The notes under the pieces were generated by a model. It saw only the letters and a list, made by a program, of their open reading frames with translations, had not been told where the DNA came from and searched no databases. From Protopterus annectens (taxonomy: Eukaryota > Chordata > Ceratodontiformes > Protopteridae), in assembly GCF_019279795.1 (NCBI RefSeq), contig NC_056745.1, forward strand, positions 1,495,944,490-1,496,008,489: a DNA stretch of 64,000 bases. Direction: 5' to 3'. Positions within the stretch are counted from its first letter, which is position 1. Each line of letters begins with the position of its first letter. Shown in pieces: positions 22,041 through 33,938 of this stretch. The position numbers and the translations under genes are program-made.

Positions 22041-23035
22041 TAAAAAGTCCAATCAAAAACATGTATTCTATACTGCAACAACAAATATATACTTAACAAA
22101 TCTAGACCTATACTGGCTCAAACATTTATTCTGCCATCCCTGCTGTATGCTGCTCCCATACTTATTAACCTCCAAAATAATCTCAAACTAGAAACCACCT
22201 ATAACAAGATAGCAAGATTCACAGCCAGTAATAGTTTCAAATCCCATCTCTGTATATCCCTGAAAAGCTTAAGATGGCCTGAGCTCCCCCACATGCTTCA
22301 AATATCACAACTACAAATTGCACACAGCATCCTAAATAGCCTCAACTCCTGCCCTGCCGTTACATCCATAATTACACCCTACACAGCCAAACACAACCTC
22401 AGAAGTGCACAATAAAACCTTCTGCAGGTGTCCAAGCCAAACAAAAATATCAGAAAAAATACTTTACAGTCATTCATTTGCATACTCATGGAACAAACTT
22501 CCATTGTCCCTTTGCTCCACTACCAAAAGTGACGAATTCAAAAAGCAAATAAAAATTCATTTCCAACATGCATGGATCTGTACTTGTCAGGGAATTACTT
22601 AATGAATTTTTCTTCTCTCAATTAACGTATCTGCCTGGTATCTACCTAAACTGTCTACATATATTGCTTTCTCTGCAGTTAGTAGCTATGCCATTAAATG
22701 CATCTTTGTTGTACTATGCCATAATGTTACTCTGATTTTTTTTTTATTTTAGGCATTGCTACAGTCCTTGTAAATAACTTAATACTAACCAAATTTCTCA
22801 ACTATATTGTTAATGCATTCTCAAAATACTGTACTTTTGCCTTGTATATATTTGTATTGTATATTTCTCTGTGTTTTTATACTATAAAGTATCTTACAAT
22901 TTGACTTGTTAGGTTTTTCTTATTTTTTAATTACTTTCCTGGAGCTTTTCTCCTTGGGTCTCCGCTAAAAAAGGTGTCTCTGGGCCCAGTCGGATTAACC
23001 CGGTTAACAAATGTAAAAATAAATAAATAAACATA
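22041..23035 (+). mobile_element. L2-type LINE, 3' segment of split copy
   Basis: The C-terminal RT region and 3' UTR of the L2 begun at 19.8 kb. SLLYAAP-like sequence lies near 22,140, and a frame at 22,405-22,602 contains YSHSFAYSWNKLPLSL. The 3' end GAGCTTTTCTCCTTGGGTCT, then CCGGTTAACAAATG and AAATAAATAAATAA, matches the L2 tails at 31.56 kb and 55.83 kb. Confidence 0.8.
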
Positions 23036-25412
23036 ATTCGGAAAAAAAGGTTAGATGTTCTTCAAGAATAAAATAACATAGCAATTCCAGTAAATATATG
23101 ATACAGTACTATCACCTAACATAAATAAAGCTGAGCTTATCCCAGAAATGTATTTCTATCTGATACCAAAAACTAATAGTGGTGTATGGACTGACAGGGA
23201 GTAATTTGTATGGTTAGTAAGCTAGACCATATTTGTTGTGATATGTCATGTGCCTTGTTTGCAATGCTGCTGTTCCTGATACTCTGAATTGCTCTTTTAA
23301 TGACAGCACAGACTATATTCTAGAATAACTGTAGGAAATTATGTATAGAATTAGGACAGTTTAGGGAGAAGGTGAGCTGTATATCAGATTTTCTGGAACT
23401 TCAATGAGAGTAACTCCAGTTATGCTAAGGAAGCACTGCTGAAAAGGGTGGTCTACTATGTTATCTGTTAGAAACATTTCTCCCATTCCCATATATTCAT
23501 TATAAAACATCATGCTTTTTTATAAGTAGTACTAAATTATTATTATCCTGATGCCAAAGTCACACAGGCAGCTTTGACATTCCTGCTTCCAGAAGTGTTT
23601 AAAAAGTGATGCCGCAGTCCGTTTTTATACTTCTTTGATTAGGTTATTGCCAGCAAGTTCTCATTCTAATCTCAGTTACATTAAAAATAAATATTTCTAA
23701 ACCTGCCCACTGCCTATGCAAGTAAAAAGAAATACAAAGCAAGAAAGGAAACGATCGTACAGTCAAAACCAGAAATAACAAGAAAAAGAGCTAAATTTGT
23801 TCTGCATCCCACCCCTTCTGATCTTTGAAATAATGAATAACAGGTCTAAAGCTTTAATAATGATATTCCTTTTCATGAAATCATCATATTTTTGGTAACA
23901 TACCCTCAAGGTTTAGCAAACACTTATCATTTTCAGGCTGTTTCACTCAAATATTAGAATGACTGGATATCCTAACCATAATTTACTGTAGCTACTGTCA
24001 GGAAGGGAATTTAGTTTCTTTCAATTATATAAAATATTGCCTATCTGATATCAGGGACAGTAATAAAGGTAGATTACCTCAGACTAAATTAAGTAAAACC
24101 ACAAAATCCAGATTGTTTTCAGTGATTAGGTCAACATGCACTCTACCAGTGTTTCCTGTGAAAATCATTACCCATTTACAATATGCATCTTATTTAAAGT
24201 GACGGGATAACAGATTCATTACATTTCACACTGGTTTTAAAACTAAAGTTGAAGTACTTCTTGGAAAATACTGCCCAAAGAATCAGCAATACATTTATTT
24301 TTACTTGTTCCATTTTTAAATTGCCTACCGATATCAAAGCAGTTTTAGTCATACCTATAGCTGACACTTGTGAAGATAAATTCTGGGCAGGAGACCGAAG
24401 GTCAGAAGATCATGAGGGCACAATGTTGAGTAACTGAATATATTTCCCTCTGTCTGCTGTCTGATTTTCCTGTTTCATGTAATTCTCTTATTTTACTATT
24501 TATAAGCTTCTTTAGTTATTTTATTCAGTGATGCAACGCTATTTGTGAACAATTTGTAAGGTTTAGTGTAAGTGTTTTGATTGTACCCAGAACAGTAATG
24601 ATTTGTAGACTGATGTTTATCAGAATCCATATGTAAGACCTGCAATATGATTACCATTCTTTGAGGACTGATATTGAAATTATTTTTGTAACTATAAGGG
24701 CACGGGTTCCCGAAGAGGTTTGTATGGTACATGTTGTGCCCTTTTAAACCAGGACTGTAATTAATCCATCTTTATCACCCCTTTACAATGAAAGATAGGA
24801 TGTTTGAGAAGAAACAAATATAGATGCCTAGAGTTCGTGAAATTGTTTTCTTTTAATTGTTGTATTGTTTTCTTTGTACTCTTGAGGAATCTTTTTGTTA
24901 TATATTGCATTCTTGATCTAAAGCAACCATACTTAACTTATCATCTGGGAGCATATGTTTAAATAAGCTCTTTTCTTTGGGCCCTGTCATTTTTATAATC
25001 AGCGTTCATTATAGTTTACATATCCCTAATAGCTGCAAATTACTTTGATGTAAGATAATAAGGCCTTACTCAAATGGAAATCACTGCAGACCATTTCTAA
25101 ATATCTGGTATACCTAACAAATCACCCTGAGCACCTCAAAAACTATAAAACTTCGTACATATGCTGAAGATAACATTTTCCTTTGTGATTATTAAAATGT
25201 ACTTTTGAGCATTTCAAGCACATACTCCTCTTAATAGCGTACCTTAAAGGGACACACCGGCTCTGCTGCACCAAGAATTGTTTGCATTCTGCTAGACGTG
25301 ATCAGACAAGTGAACATCTCCAGTGTGCATTGATCAGACATCAGGCTTTGTCAAACATAAGGCAGAGTGAAGAGGAAAGTTACATATACAAAAGATTGTT
25401 GAAGAAAAATTT
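23036..25412. other. No recognised feature
   Basis: About 2.4 kb of AT-rich sequence with frames under 80 residues. No exon, RNA gene, mobile element or tandem repeat was recognised. Confidence 0.45.
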
Positions 25413-25670
25413 GATGGCGCAGTCATGCAGTGGTAGTGTTGTCGCCTCACAGCAAGAGGTTCTCTGGTTCAATTCTCAGCTGGGGTACCTTCTGTGTGGA
25501 GTCTGCATGCCCTCCCTGCGTTCATGTGGATTTCCTCTGGGTGCTCTGGTTTCCTCCCACGTTACAAAGACATTTGTCTGGAGTGTTTCTCCCTGGGCCT
25601 CTGCTGAAAATTGGTGTTGTTCCAAGTCGGACTTTCCTGGTTAACAAATGTTAAATAAATGAAATAAATT
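25413..25670 (+). mobile_element. V-SINE with L2-type 3' tail
   Basis: tRNA-like head with A-box-like CAGTGGTAGTG and B-box-like GGTTCAATTCTC. The V-domain follows (TGTGTGGAGTCTGCATGCCC, GGATTTCCTCTGGGTGCTC, TTTCCTCCCACGTTACAAAG). The last ~90 bp (GTTTCTCCCTGGGCCTCTGC, then CTGGTTAACAAATG) match the L2 3' tail found at 22.94, 31.56 and 55.83 kb. A shared 3' tail is the accepted sign that a SINE uses that LINE's RT. No convincing target duplication was found. Confidence 0.85.
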
Positions 25671-26505
25671 AAAAAATGTTCCATACACTGTAATCCACAA
25701 GGGTAACAATGTACCGTTCAAAATCAGTCTTTAACAGGTCTTCATGTCTAAAAAGATTAATTTACAAGGGAAAATTAAACATTCAGTTCTTACCATAATA
25801 TGGGGAATAACAGAAACAGAAAAAGCATTCCTGTTTATCTTTACACCGATATCACTGGGTATAAGGCATCCAATCCCACAGTGGTCTAGAACAAACCAAT
25901 ATTGAAAAATGCTTGATCTCTTAATCCAAACAAGCAAGCATTTCAAATCATGCCAAAAGATATTATTTGTCATGCAGAATAACAGTGTTTATCCCTTCCT
26001 GGTTTCAGGGATGGCCTTCATACTTCTCCATTCAGGGATACCATTTGACTATGCCTGCCAATCCTAGATGACTCCCTTGTACTTTTGATCAAAACTCAGA
26101 AATCAGGAATCTGAGTTTAGCAGGGGTAGCGGCTCTCTTATAGCCCCCAGAAGTAGTGTATTCCCATTCATTTTTAGGTAAATAAGTTGCCAGCCTCCTA
26201 AAGTCTCTCTAATACACTCTCTTCTATGTTCATCAGTGTGTTTTCTTGGCCCAACAGCTATGTTTTCCTAGGTCATCGGTTACTATGCTACTATATATAC
26301 CAGGGCTCACGCTGCCTGACTGAAGTATATGAGCACAATTACTTTACATTTCCTTGAGATTCTCTTTACCTTGAGTATATAAACATGTAAAAACACCGCT
26401 ACTTAAAGAATACAGGAGTTTATACACCTGTGCAAATGAAACAAATAATGAATGCGCAAATGAAACAAATAATGAATGCAATCATTTCACATTACCTGCA
26501 TCTCC

Positions 26506-26508
<3 letters not shown>
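25671..26508. other. No recognised feature
   Basis: AT-rich. A 21-bp direct repeat (TGCAAATGAAACAAATAATG and one more base) lies near 26,430-26,475. Otherwise nothing recognised. Confidence 0.4.
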
Positions 26509-26568
<60 letters not shown>

Positions 26569-26581
26569 TGTGTGTTAGTGC

Positions 26582-26667
<86 letters not shown>

Positions 26668-26732
26668 GTATGTGTGCGTGTGTATGTGTGCGTGTGTATG
26701 TGTGCGTGTGTATGTGTGCATGTGTGTGTGCG

Positions 26733-26800
<68 letters not shown>

Positions 26801-26814
26801 CGTGTGTGTGTATT
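26509..26814. repeat. (TG)n microsatellite
   Basis: About 300 bp of TG repeats with a (TGTGTGCGTGTGTA)n-type sub-repeat at 26,661-26,720. Cys/Val-rich frames across it are artefacts. Confidence 0.97.
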
Positions 26815-27812
26815 GCTTTAATGGCTAAGCACCTTGGTCACCCATAACATTTAACTGACCTGAACCTTTGCTGCTGTTACAAATGCTGTTGCTTTCTCAC
26901 CCAAACAACCTAAGGAATCATAATGAATCTCATCCTCCAGGAACAGCTAGAGTATAGCCTTCCACTCCACATGGATACCTCTTCTAAGAACTTCAAAGGC
27001 GACCAGATTATGTTTAATGAATATGCAGCATTTTCTTCTCCCTCTCCCATCCAGATTTGAGCAAAACTGTACCTCTCTGTTTTGCAGCTGCAGTAACTGG
27101 TTTTGCAGCAATTGAACATGCTGATATTCTACTCGTCACTGTTATATTTAAAATTCTTAAACAGATATCTCCTAAACATTCTTAAATTACCCTATAGACT
27201 TAGTTTCTGCTTCCTCGTATCTCAGTCCAGTGATACCCTTTACTCTTAAGAGTAATCAGATTCTTACTTTTCTGTGACCATGCCTTTTCAACACTTGAAC
27301 CATAAATCTGGGGTGGTCTTCCCAGCAGACAACAGAAACAGTGAACCTACCTCTGAATCTTAAACGAAATTAACACTTTTTCTCAGAGTTTCTTCTTCAC
27401 CAGCCATCTTATTAACTATCTTTATCTTTCCAATGTCCATTTACCCAAACCTCTCTCCCTCCATCATGCCTTTCTCTTTAAATTCTAGAAGTATCATAGA
27501 ACCTTCTGGAACTCCAGATCAATTGTCGTTATTTTATTTTCATCATGTAGGTGTCTGCACTCTCTGTGCTTTAAATGTATTCCATTTTCCTCCTTAGTAC
27601 TTGTTAGTAAGTGTATCACTGGCTCTATATTTATTTACTATTATACATATTTTTCCATTGTCTAATCTGCACTGGAAGAGACTTGGTAAGTTAAATTGTC
27701 CAGCTGAAGTATGAAGGCCTAAAGAACTCCTATATTACCAGAGTGTTGCTGCACCATTAAATCTTTATTTACAAGCCCCAGACTCCTGTCATACAAATCA
27801 CATGCTAGATAT
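26815..27812. other. No recognised feature
   Basis: Mixed sequence with pyrimidine-rich patches. No coding or repeat signature was recognised. Confidence 0.4.
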
Positions 27813-28469
27813 CATGTATGTAACACATGTTCAGGAGACACAGGTAAGTGATGGATCATGTATGTTACACATGTTCAGGAGACACAGGTAAGTGATGGAT
27901 CATGTATGTAACACATGTTCAGGAGACACAGGTAAGTGATGGATCATGTATGTAACACATGTTCAGGAGACACAGGTAAGTGATGGATCATGTATGTAAC
28001 ACATATTCAGGAGACACAGGTAAGTGATGGATCATGTATGTAACACATGTTCAGAAGACACATGTAAGTGATGTATCATGTATGTAACATGTTCAGGAGA
28101 GACGGGTAAGTGATGTATCATGTATGTAACACATGTTCAGGAGAGACGGGTAAGCGATGGATCATGTATGTAACGCATATTCAAGAGACACAGGTAAGTG
28201 ATGGATCGTGTATGTAACACATGTTCAGGAGACACAGGTAAGTGATGTATCATGTATGTAACATGTTCAGGAGACACAGGTAAGTGATGTATCATGTATG
28301 TAACACATGTTCAGGAGACACAGGTAAGCGATGGATCATGTATGTAACACATGTTCAGGAGACACAGGTAAGCGATGGATCATGCATGTAACACATGTTC
28401 AGGAGACACAGGTATGTGATGGATCATGTATGTAACACATGTTCAGGAGACACAGGTAAGTAATGGATA
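27813..28469. repeat. 44-bp minisatellite, ~15 copies
   Basis: Unit CATGTATGTAACACATGTTC followed by AGGAGACACAGGTAAGTGATGGAT. Variants include 42-bp units lacking CA in AACACATG, ACGGGTAA for ACAGGTAA, and GATGTAT for GATGGAT. The similar units cluster, consistent with local duplication. Confidence 0.96.
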
Positions 28470-30512
28470 TCTCAGGTACTTCCTAGAGCAGCCCTATTTA
28501 ATAAAATCTGTTTTTTATTACATCAAATGTCTGCATTTTCCTTGGGATAATCTCATTCGACATATTGGTAAGAATCAGCTCTATGGGATTAACATGTTAT
28601 TGCTTCGTGTTCATAATATTCACATTTTTCAGCAGGAAACTAATTGGCTGGTAACAGTAGTGATGGTGACATGGAAAAAGAACAACAATATGCGGATCTG
28701 GCATCTCAGCTACACATCCTTACCCAGCTAGTCGCCTAAGTCCCAGAGGATATATCTAGCATCAAGGCAGAAATGTCCTTACATCAAGTAATAGACACCT
28801 GCAGTGCAAAAACAGGGTTTATGAGACACTTTGAAATGCTCTCAGGGTGTATTTATTGGCATCAATGTCTTGAACACGTAACAAGCTAGTTATGATAGGA
28901 AACCTGATTGTAATTCTCTGTCTTTAGTTTGAATAATATGCACTGTCAGAGAAGTGGTGTTCGATCAAGTATCGAGGATTTTTATTTCAAGTGCAGAATT
29001 ATGCCTATATTCTCATTTATTTTGGATAAAAGACATTCATTTCATTGCACAGGTGTGCACAGGTGTGACATTCATTACATTGCACAAGTGTGCACAGGTG
29101 TGACATAACATTCTAAGAATATTTTGTTTAAAAATGTGAGATAGTTTTTTCTTTATCACTTTACTGACAGTGATAATTTTGATATTAATATGCACTTGAA
29201 ATGTGAATTCACAGTCTCTGATATGTATTACTTAATATTCTGTATCTGGAGATTAAATTAAATTAATAGAATCAGGATTGGAAAGCTGGCTATTTAATTG
29301 TTCCTCTGAAAGTCAGCACAGATAATGATGTTGCTACTGATTTTCACTGTTAAATTAGAAAATTATGCCATGGTAAAAGGTAAATTTAGAGACCGTTAGG
29401 TCGTTAAGACTATTGTGTATATAGATTCCAGGCACGGTATTTACTCTGACTATATCATAAAACATTCAAAGTTAGGATTTGTTTTGCCTCAACAGGATTA
29501 TGATGTTAATGCTTCCACTGGGCAAGTTGGATAATTTTGACCTAAACAACAAAGTCATGATTTGCCATAAATCCTTTGAAGAAATTCTAGAGAAGCAAGC
29601 TTAGCAACTCCTTGTGGATTCAAGTACATGTATATAAATCTGAAATACACACACTATATTAGGTATTTATGTAAAGTTCAACTGTTGTTAAATGGAGCAC
29701 TGAATGGTGCATGTTTAAAATATTACATTTATTTAGATGTCTAAATCTGATGTGAAGGCTGAGAGAAAGCTACCTTTGTGTTAGAGTTCATTATTTAGGG
29801 ATAGACTATATCTTTTATAATAATATAACAGTTTGACATTTCTTTCATGATTAAAAGAGATCAGTGATAGAAATATATCTCTTAGGGTTTGGATTATGTT
29901 TTAATGAACTCATTGTACACAATGGAGAGGGACAGTCTTTTACAAGATGGTTGAATTAATGTTATTGAATATAAATCTTTAAGCAGTACAAAAGAAGGCA
30001 TGGATTGCCCTGTGATACAGGGACATAACATTGGGGTGTGATAAACATTGGGGTACTATAAAACTGTATGATAATGTGTCATTGGGCGGGAAGGATAACA
30101 AATGATGTCTGCTTATTCCAGTCATGCTCACTGGCTTCACATACCAGGATGAGGAAGTGGCAGTACAATGTCACTGGTGTTCCAAGTAGTGATGTCAAAT
30201 GAAACTTTCCGAGGTATTCGGTAGATTTGGTGAACGTCTGATTAGAAGAACGGCATATTATTTAATGTCAGGCGATATGATGATAACAACTTAGAACTGT
30301 CTGTGTTTGAAGCATACTGGATGCTTTTGTATGTGACTTGTTCGTTTTCACAATATTCGCTGGAAAGGAATCTTGGAGTGACGAGAGCCTTGTGGTAACA
30401 ATGGGCTATAAGGATAAAGTAGTATTAGAAATTAAGAGTAATAGAAAGAGATTAAATCATAGTTAGTTGATAAATTACATTGTAGATGAGACTTTGGGAA
30501 TGATAAGGTGTA
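28470..30512. other. No recognised feature
   Basis: About 2 kb of AT-rich sequence. A ~37-bp imperfect duplication (GCACAGGTGTGCACAGGTGT type) lies at 29,040-29,105. No exon or mobile element was recognised. Confidence 0.45.
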
Positions 30513-30689
30513 CTGGCAGGCACAGCCTTTGGTCAACTGGTGCCCTAGGCAAAAATGGCTCCACAGTGCACTCCATACCACTCGGTGTTCCCATCCTGGT
30601 CTACCTACACCATCCACCTTACTGGAAAAGTGCTCCTGGTAGAGTGGTGCCCTAGGTGGGCACCTAGCTGACCTTGGAAGAACTGCCAG
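30513..30689. mobile_element. Possible MITE / hAT-like relic
   Basis: A GC-richer island with imperfect inverted ends. The left end reads CTGGCAG...CC..TGGTCA.CTGGTGCCC. The reverse complement of the right end reads CTGGCAG...CCAAGGTCAGCTAGGTGCCC. GTGCCCTAGG near both ends recalls non-autonomous DNA transposons with GGGCCCCTAGGCA-type termini. No target duplication was found, so this is tentative. Confidence 0.4.
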
Positions 30690-31375
<686 letters not shown>

Positions 31376-31384
31376 AACTTGTAA

Positions 31385-31643
31385 CTACATCACCAATTTC
31401 CGCTTCCAATCTGATGTCTCTTACTTTTAATTGTCTGTCAATGACAATTGTGAGTCCCTACTAGGGAACACTACTAACCCATTGTATATAATCACTTTGT
31501 TTTTATAATTGTTTGCTAATTTCTGTGTAATCTATGTAAGTTTGTCTTTGTGGAGCTTTTCTCCCCGGGCCTCTGCTGAAAATGGACAGGTATCCAGTCG
31601 GTCTATCCCGGTAAACAAATGTAAAATAAAATAAATAAATAAA

Positions 31644-31645
<2 letters not shown>
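31385..31645 (+). mobile_element. L2-type LINE 3' end
   Basis: GGAGCTTTTCTCCCCGGGCC, CTGCTGAAAATGGACAGG, CCAGTCGG and CCCGGTAAACAAATG end in AAATAAATAAATA and match the other L2 tails. The preceding ~170 bp are probably L2 3' UTR; the 5' limit is uncertain. Confidence 0.75.

Positions 31646-31724
<79 letters not shown>
31646..31724. repeat. (TA)n(TG)n microsatellite grown from L2 tail
   Basis: The AAATA tail of the L2 passes without a break into TATATG, (TA)n and (TG)n. Confidence 0.9.
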
Positions 31725-31729
<5 letters not shown>

Positions 31730-31749
31730 GGTTTATGTGAGAAGATCGG

Positions 31750-32068
31750 TTTTTCAGAAACTAGAACTTCATATGGTCTAGACCATATGTTAAGTTTTCC
31801 GAAAACTTGAAGCATTTGTATGGAGATTGCAGTACAGTGGGGATCAGGGAATTTACCTTTTTCCCCACATAAGCATGATCTCAGAGTTGATGTATACATA
31901 ATTTGCAAGGGTTATGTGGGGATGCAGGCCCCAACATTGGGGTGTGCATGAGGGCTAGCTCCACTACAAAAATGCAGATTGTCATTGTTTTGTTTTGCTT
32001 CGAGTGTTTGAAAAGTTAAATGCATGGTCTTGACCATATGAAGTTCGTGTTTCTAAAAAGCTGATAAT
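31750..32068. mobile_element. Hairpin-capped fold-back element F3
   Basis: The left end (TTTTTCAGAAACTAGAACTT) and the reverse complement of the right end (CTTTTTAGAAACACGAACTT) match over about 65 bp. They share CATATGGTC(T/A)AGACCAT and run on to a (C/T)T(C/T)GAAGC block. Bases 31,770-31,789 are a perfect 20-bp palindrome. The interior GTGGGGATGCAGGCCCC and TTGGGGTGTGCATGAGGGC correspond to the G/C-tract core of F1. No open frame of note. Confidence 0.72.
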
Positions 32069-32429
32069 CTTACAATGATTACGTGTACTTGTGCATATCA
32101 CCAACATATCACAAGCTGTTGTATTTTGACTTGAGAGGCACACTCAGTGAATTGTTTACATAAAACTGCACCCCTGTCTAAACTAGTCTATGTTACTGTA
32201 CTTGCTGTCTGCAGTCACTCACCCATTGTAACTTTGTACTTTCACACAGTGTGCCTTCTAAATATCCCCCACCACACTAACTTCCTGAAATAACCTTTAA
32301 GAGACTATCTAGTCTGCTTTCAGTGACAGAACCATTCTGTAGCCCTATCTCAGATAGTTCAGCTTCCTTCACTTTTGCAAGTCTTAAAAGCAGTTTCATT
32401 ATATGTGCTTCTCTGAATCAGCTTGCAGT

Positions 32430-33143
32430 TACTTGTGTCTAGCTGTTACCTTTTCAGTTTTGACTAACTAAACTGTGTTTTACATTAAGAAGACTGGGGC
32501 TGAAATTCTAGTGGCAGTTGAGAAGTAGCTTGGTCTGTCTAAGTTGGAAAACACACAGGGAGGCTTAATGTGAGATTTACTTTTTTGTCTGATTTGCTTT
32601 TGGTACCTTTTCACTTTTAACTAATTAACATGTGTTTTGACATTAAGAAGACTGGGATTTAAATTCTAGTGGCATTAGAAAGGTAGCTTAGTCCATCTGA
32701 AGTGGGAAACACACAGGGAGGCCTGAAGTGAAAATTACTTGTTGTAGCTAGTTGTTTGATTTGTTTCTGGTACCACTCCACTAACTAAAGTGTGTTTATA
32801 CATTAAGAAAACTGGGACTGCAATCCTAGTCACAGTAGGCAGGTGGCCTAGTCTGTTCAAGTCATGAAACACACAGGAAAGCTTAAAGTAAGGTACTTTC
32901 ACTGGCCAGAGAGCCTTTTACTTGGTTTACTGGGTTTATTCACTTTTATTTGAGTCTGTTTGGTGCTTTTGAGCAGCTCTTTCCTCAGGTCTACAGAGCA
33001 CAAATGCTTGACATCTTCACCTTTGTTCTCTAAGTGTTTGGCTTGCATCTGGTGCCATACAGGCTAGGATAAGTACTTTAAATTGAAGTAAATTGAAATA
33101 ATGCACTTTTCTATTTTTGAAAACTGCTGTTGTATTTTCATAG
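32430..33143 (+). promoter_or_regulatory. CR1 5' UTR monomers, ~159-bp period
   Basis: Three consecutive monomers anchored on TTTTACATTAAGAAGACTGG-like sequence at 32,477, 32,635 and about 32,795. Each continues with TCTAGT(G)GCA, AGGTAGCTTAGTC and GAAACACACAGGGAGGC. The block CACTGGCCAGAGAGCC follows. The same monomer and post-monomer block occurs once at 38.5-38.68 kb directly upstream of a CR1 ORF1, which is why I call this a CR1 5' UTR. Its body is absent because a minus-strand CR1 begins at 33,144. Regulatory function is inferred. Confidence 0.55.
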
Positions 33144-33923
33144 GATCACAGGAGGTTACTAGGATATTGGCCCTGAGGCCCTTATAAGCCTAGCCAAGAG
33201 CTTAGCCCATGCTTAGACAAATCAGTACCCAATGCCCCTGTCCAGCAGGGACATTGGTGGAATCCTAGGGGTATATTTTCTGTTTCCCATCCAGTTATCC
33301 AGGTTGCTCTGCTTGATGTGGAGCGTGAGTCTATTCCACAGACTGGGGGTCTCTGGGACAGAAATCTGTCCCGCCAACAAGTCTTGTTGATGTCACAGAC
33401 CAGGTTGAGGCCATGTACGTGGGTTACTTGACTGGAGCTTGACTTGTGAATATGCAGCAGTCCCATCAAGGTGGGGTCTGTGATTGCCTTGTATGCCAGA
33501 CAGAGGTCACCTCTGAGGAGTCTGCCAGAAACTGAATAGAAGTATATGGCTTTTAACCTATCTGTGTATGGTAGATGTTTGAGGTCCTGGATTCTCCTGG
33601 TGAGGGCCTCTGTAGTCTCTCCAGCTGCTGCATGAGCTTTGCGAGGTACATGCCGAAAGGGACATTGTACTCAGTAATGGGCCTTATAAGGGAAGGATAC
33701 ATGGACATAATGACCTCCTTGTCCCTGGATGAGATACCCTTACTTATGAGGTGAGCCATGTAGAAGGCTTTCTATACAACAGAAGCAACATGGTGGTCAA
33801 AGGTCAGGTTGCTATCAACCTGGGTGTTCAAATCCCTCACAACTGATTGCATGCTTAGGACGTTGTTATTAATGTGATAATTTGTGGGGACATCACTCTC
33901 CCCAAAGGGGATGATGATGCATT
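33144..33923 (-). mobile_element. CR1-type LINE, minus strand, 3' part (copy 4)
   Basis: On the minus strand this encodes the end of ORF2: IIIPFGE, YHINN, MAHLISKGISSRDKEVI, IIEYNVPFG-like TEYNVPFGMY, LERLQRP and CWRDRFLSQR. The CR1 3' end with a GGCTTATAAGGGCCTC-like segment ends at about 33,144. The missing upstream part of the same reading resumes at 36,226-38,130, so the plus-strand copy between them interrupted this element. Confidence 0.82.
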
Positions 33924-33938
33924 TGCTCTATACTAATA

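Noticed and set aside
26430-26847. Cys/Val-rich frames of 120-130 residues
   Set aside because: They translate the (TG)n array.
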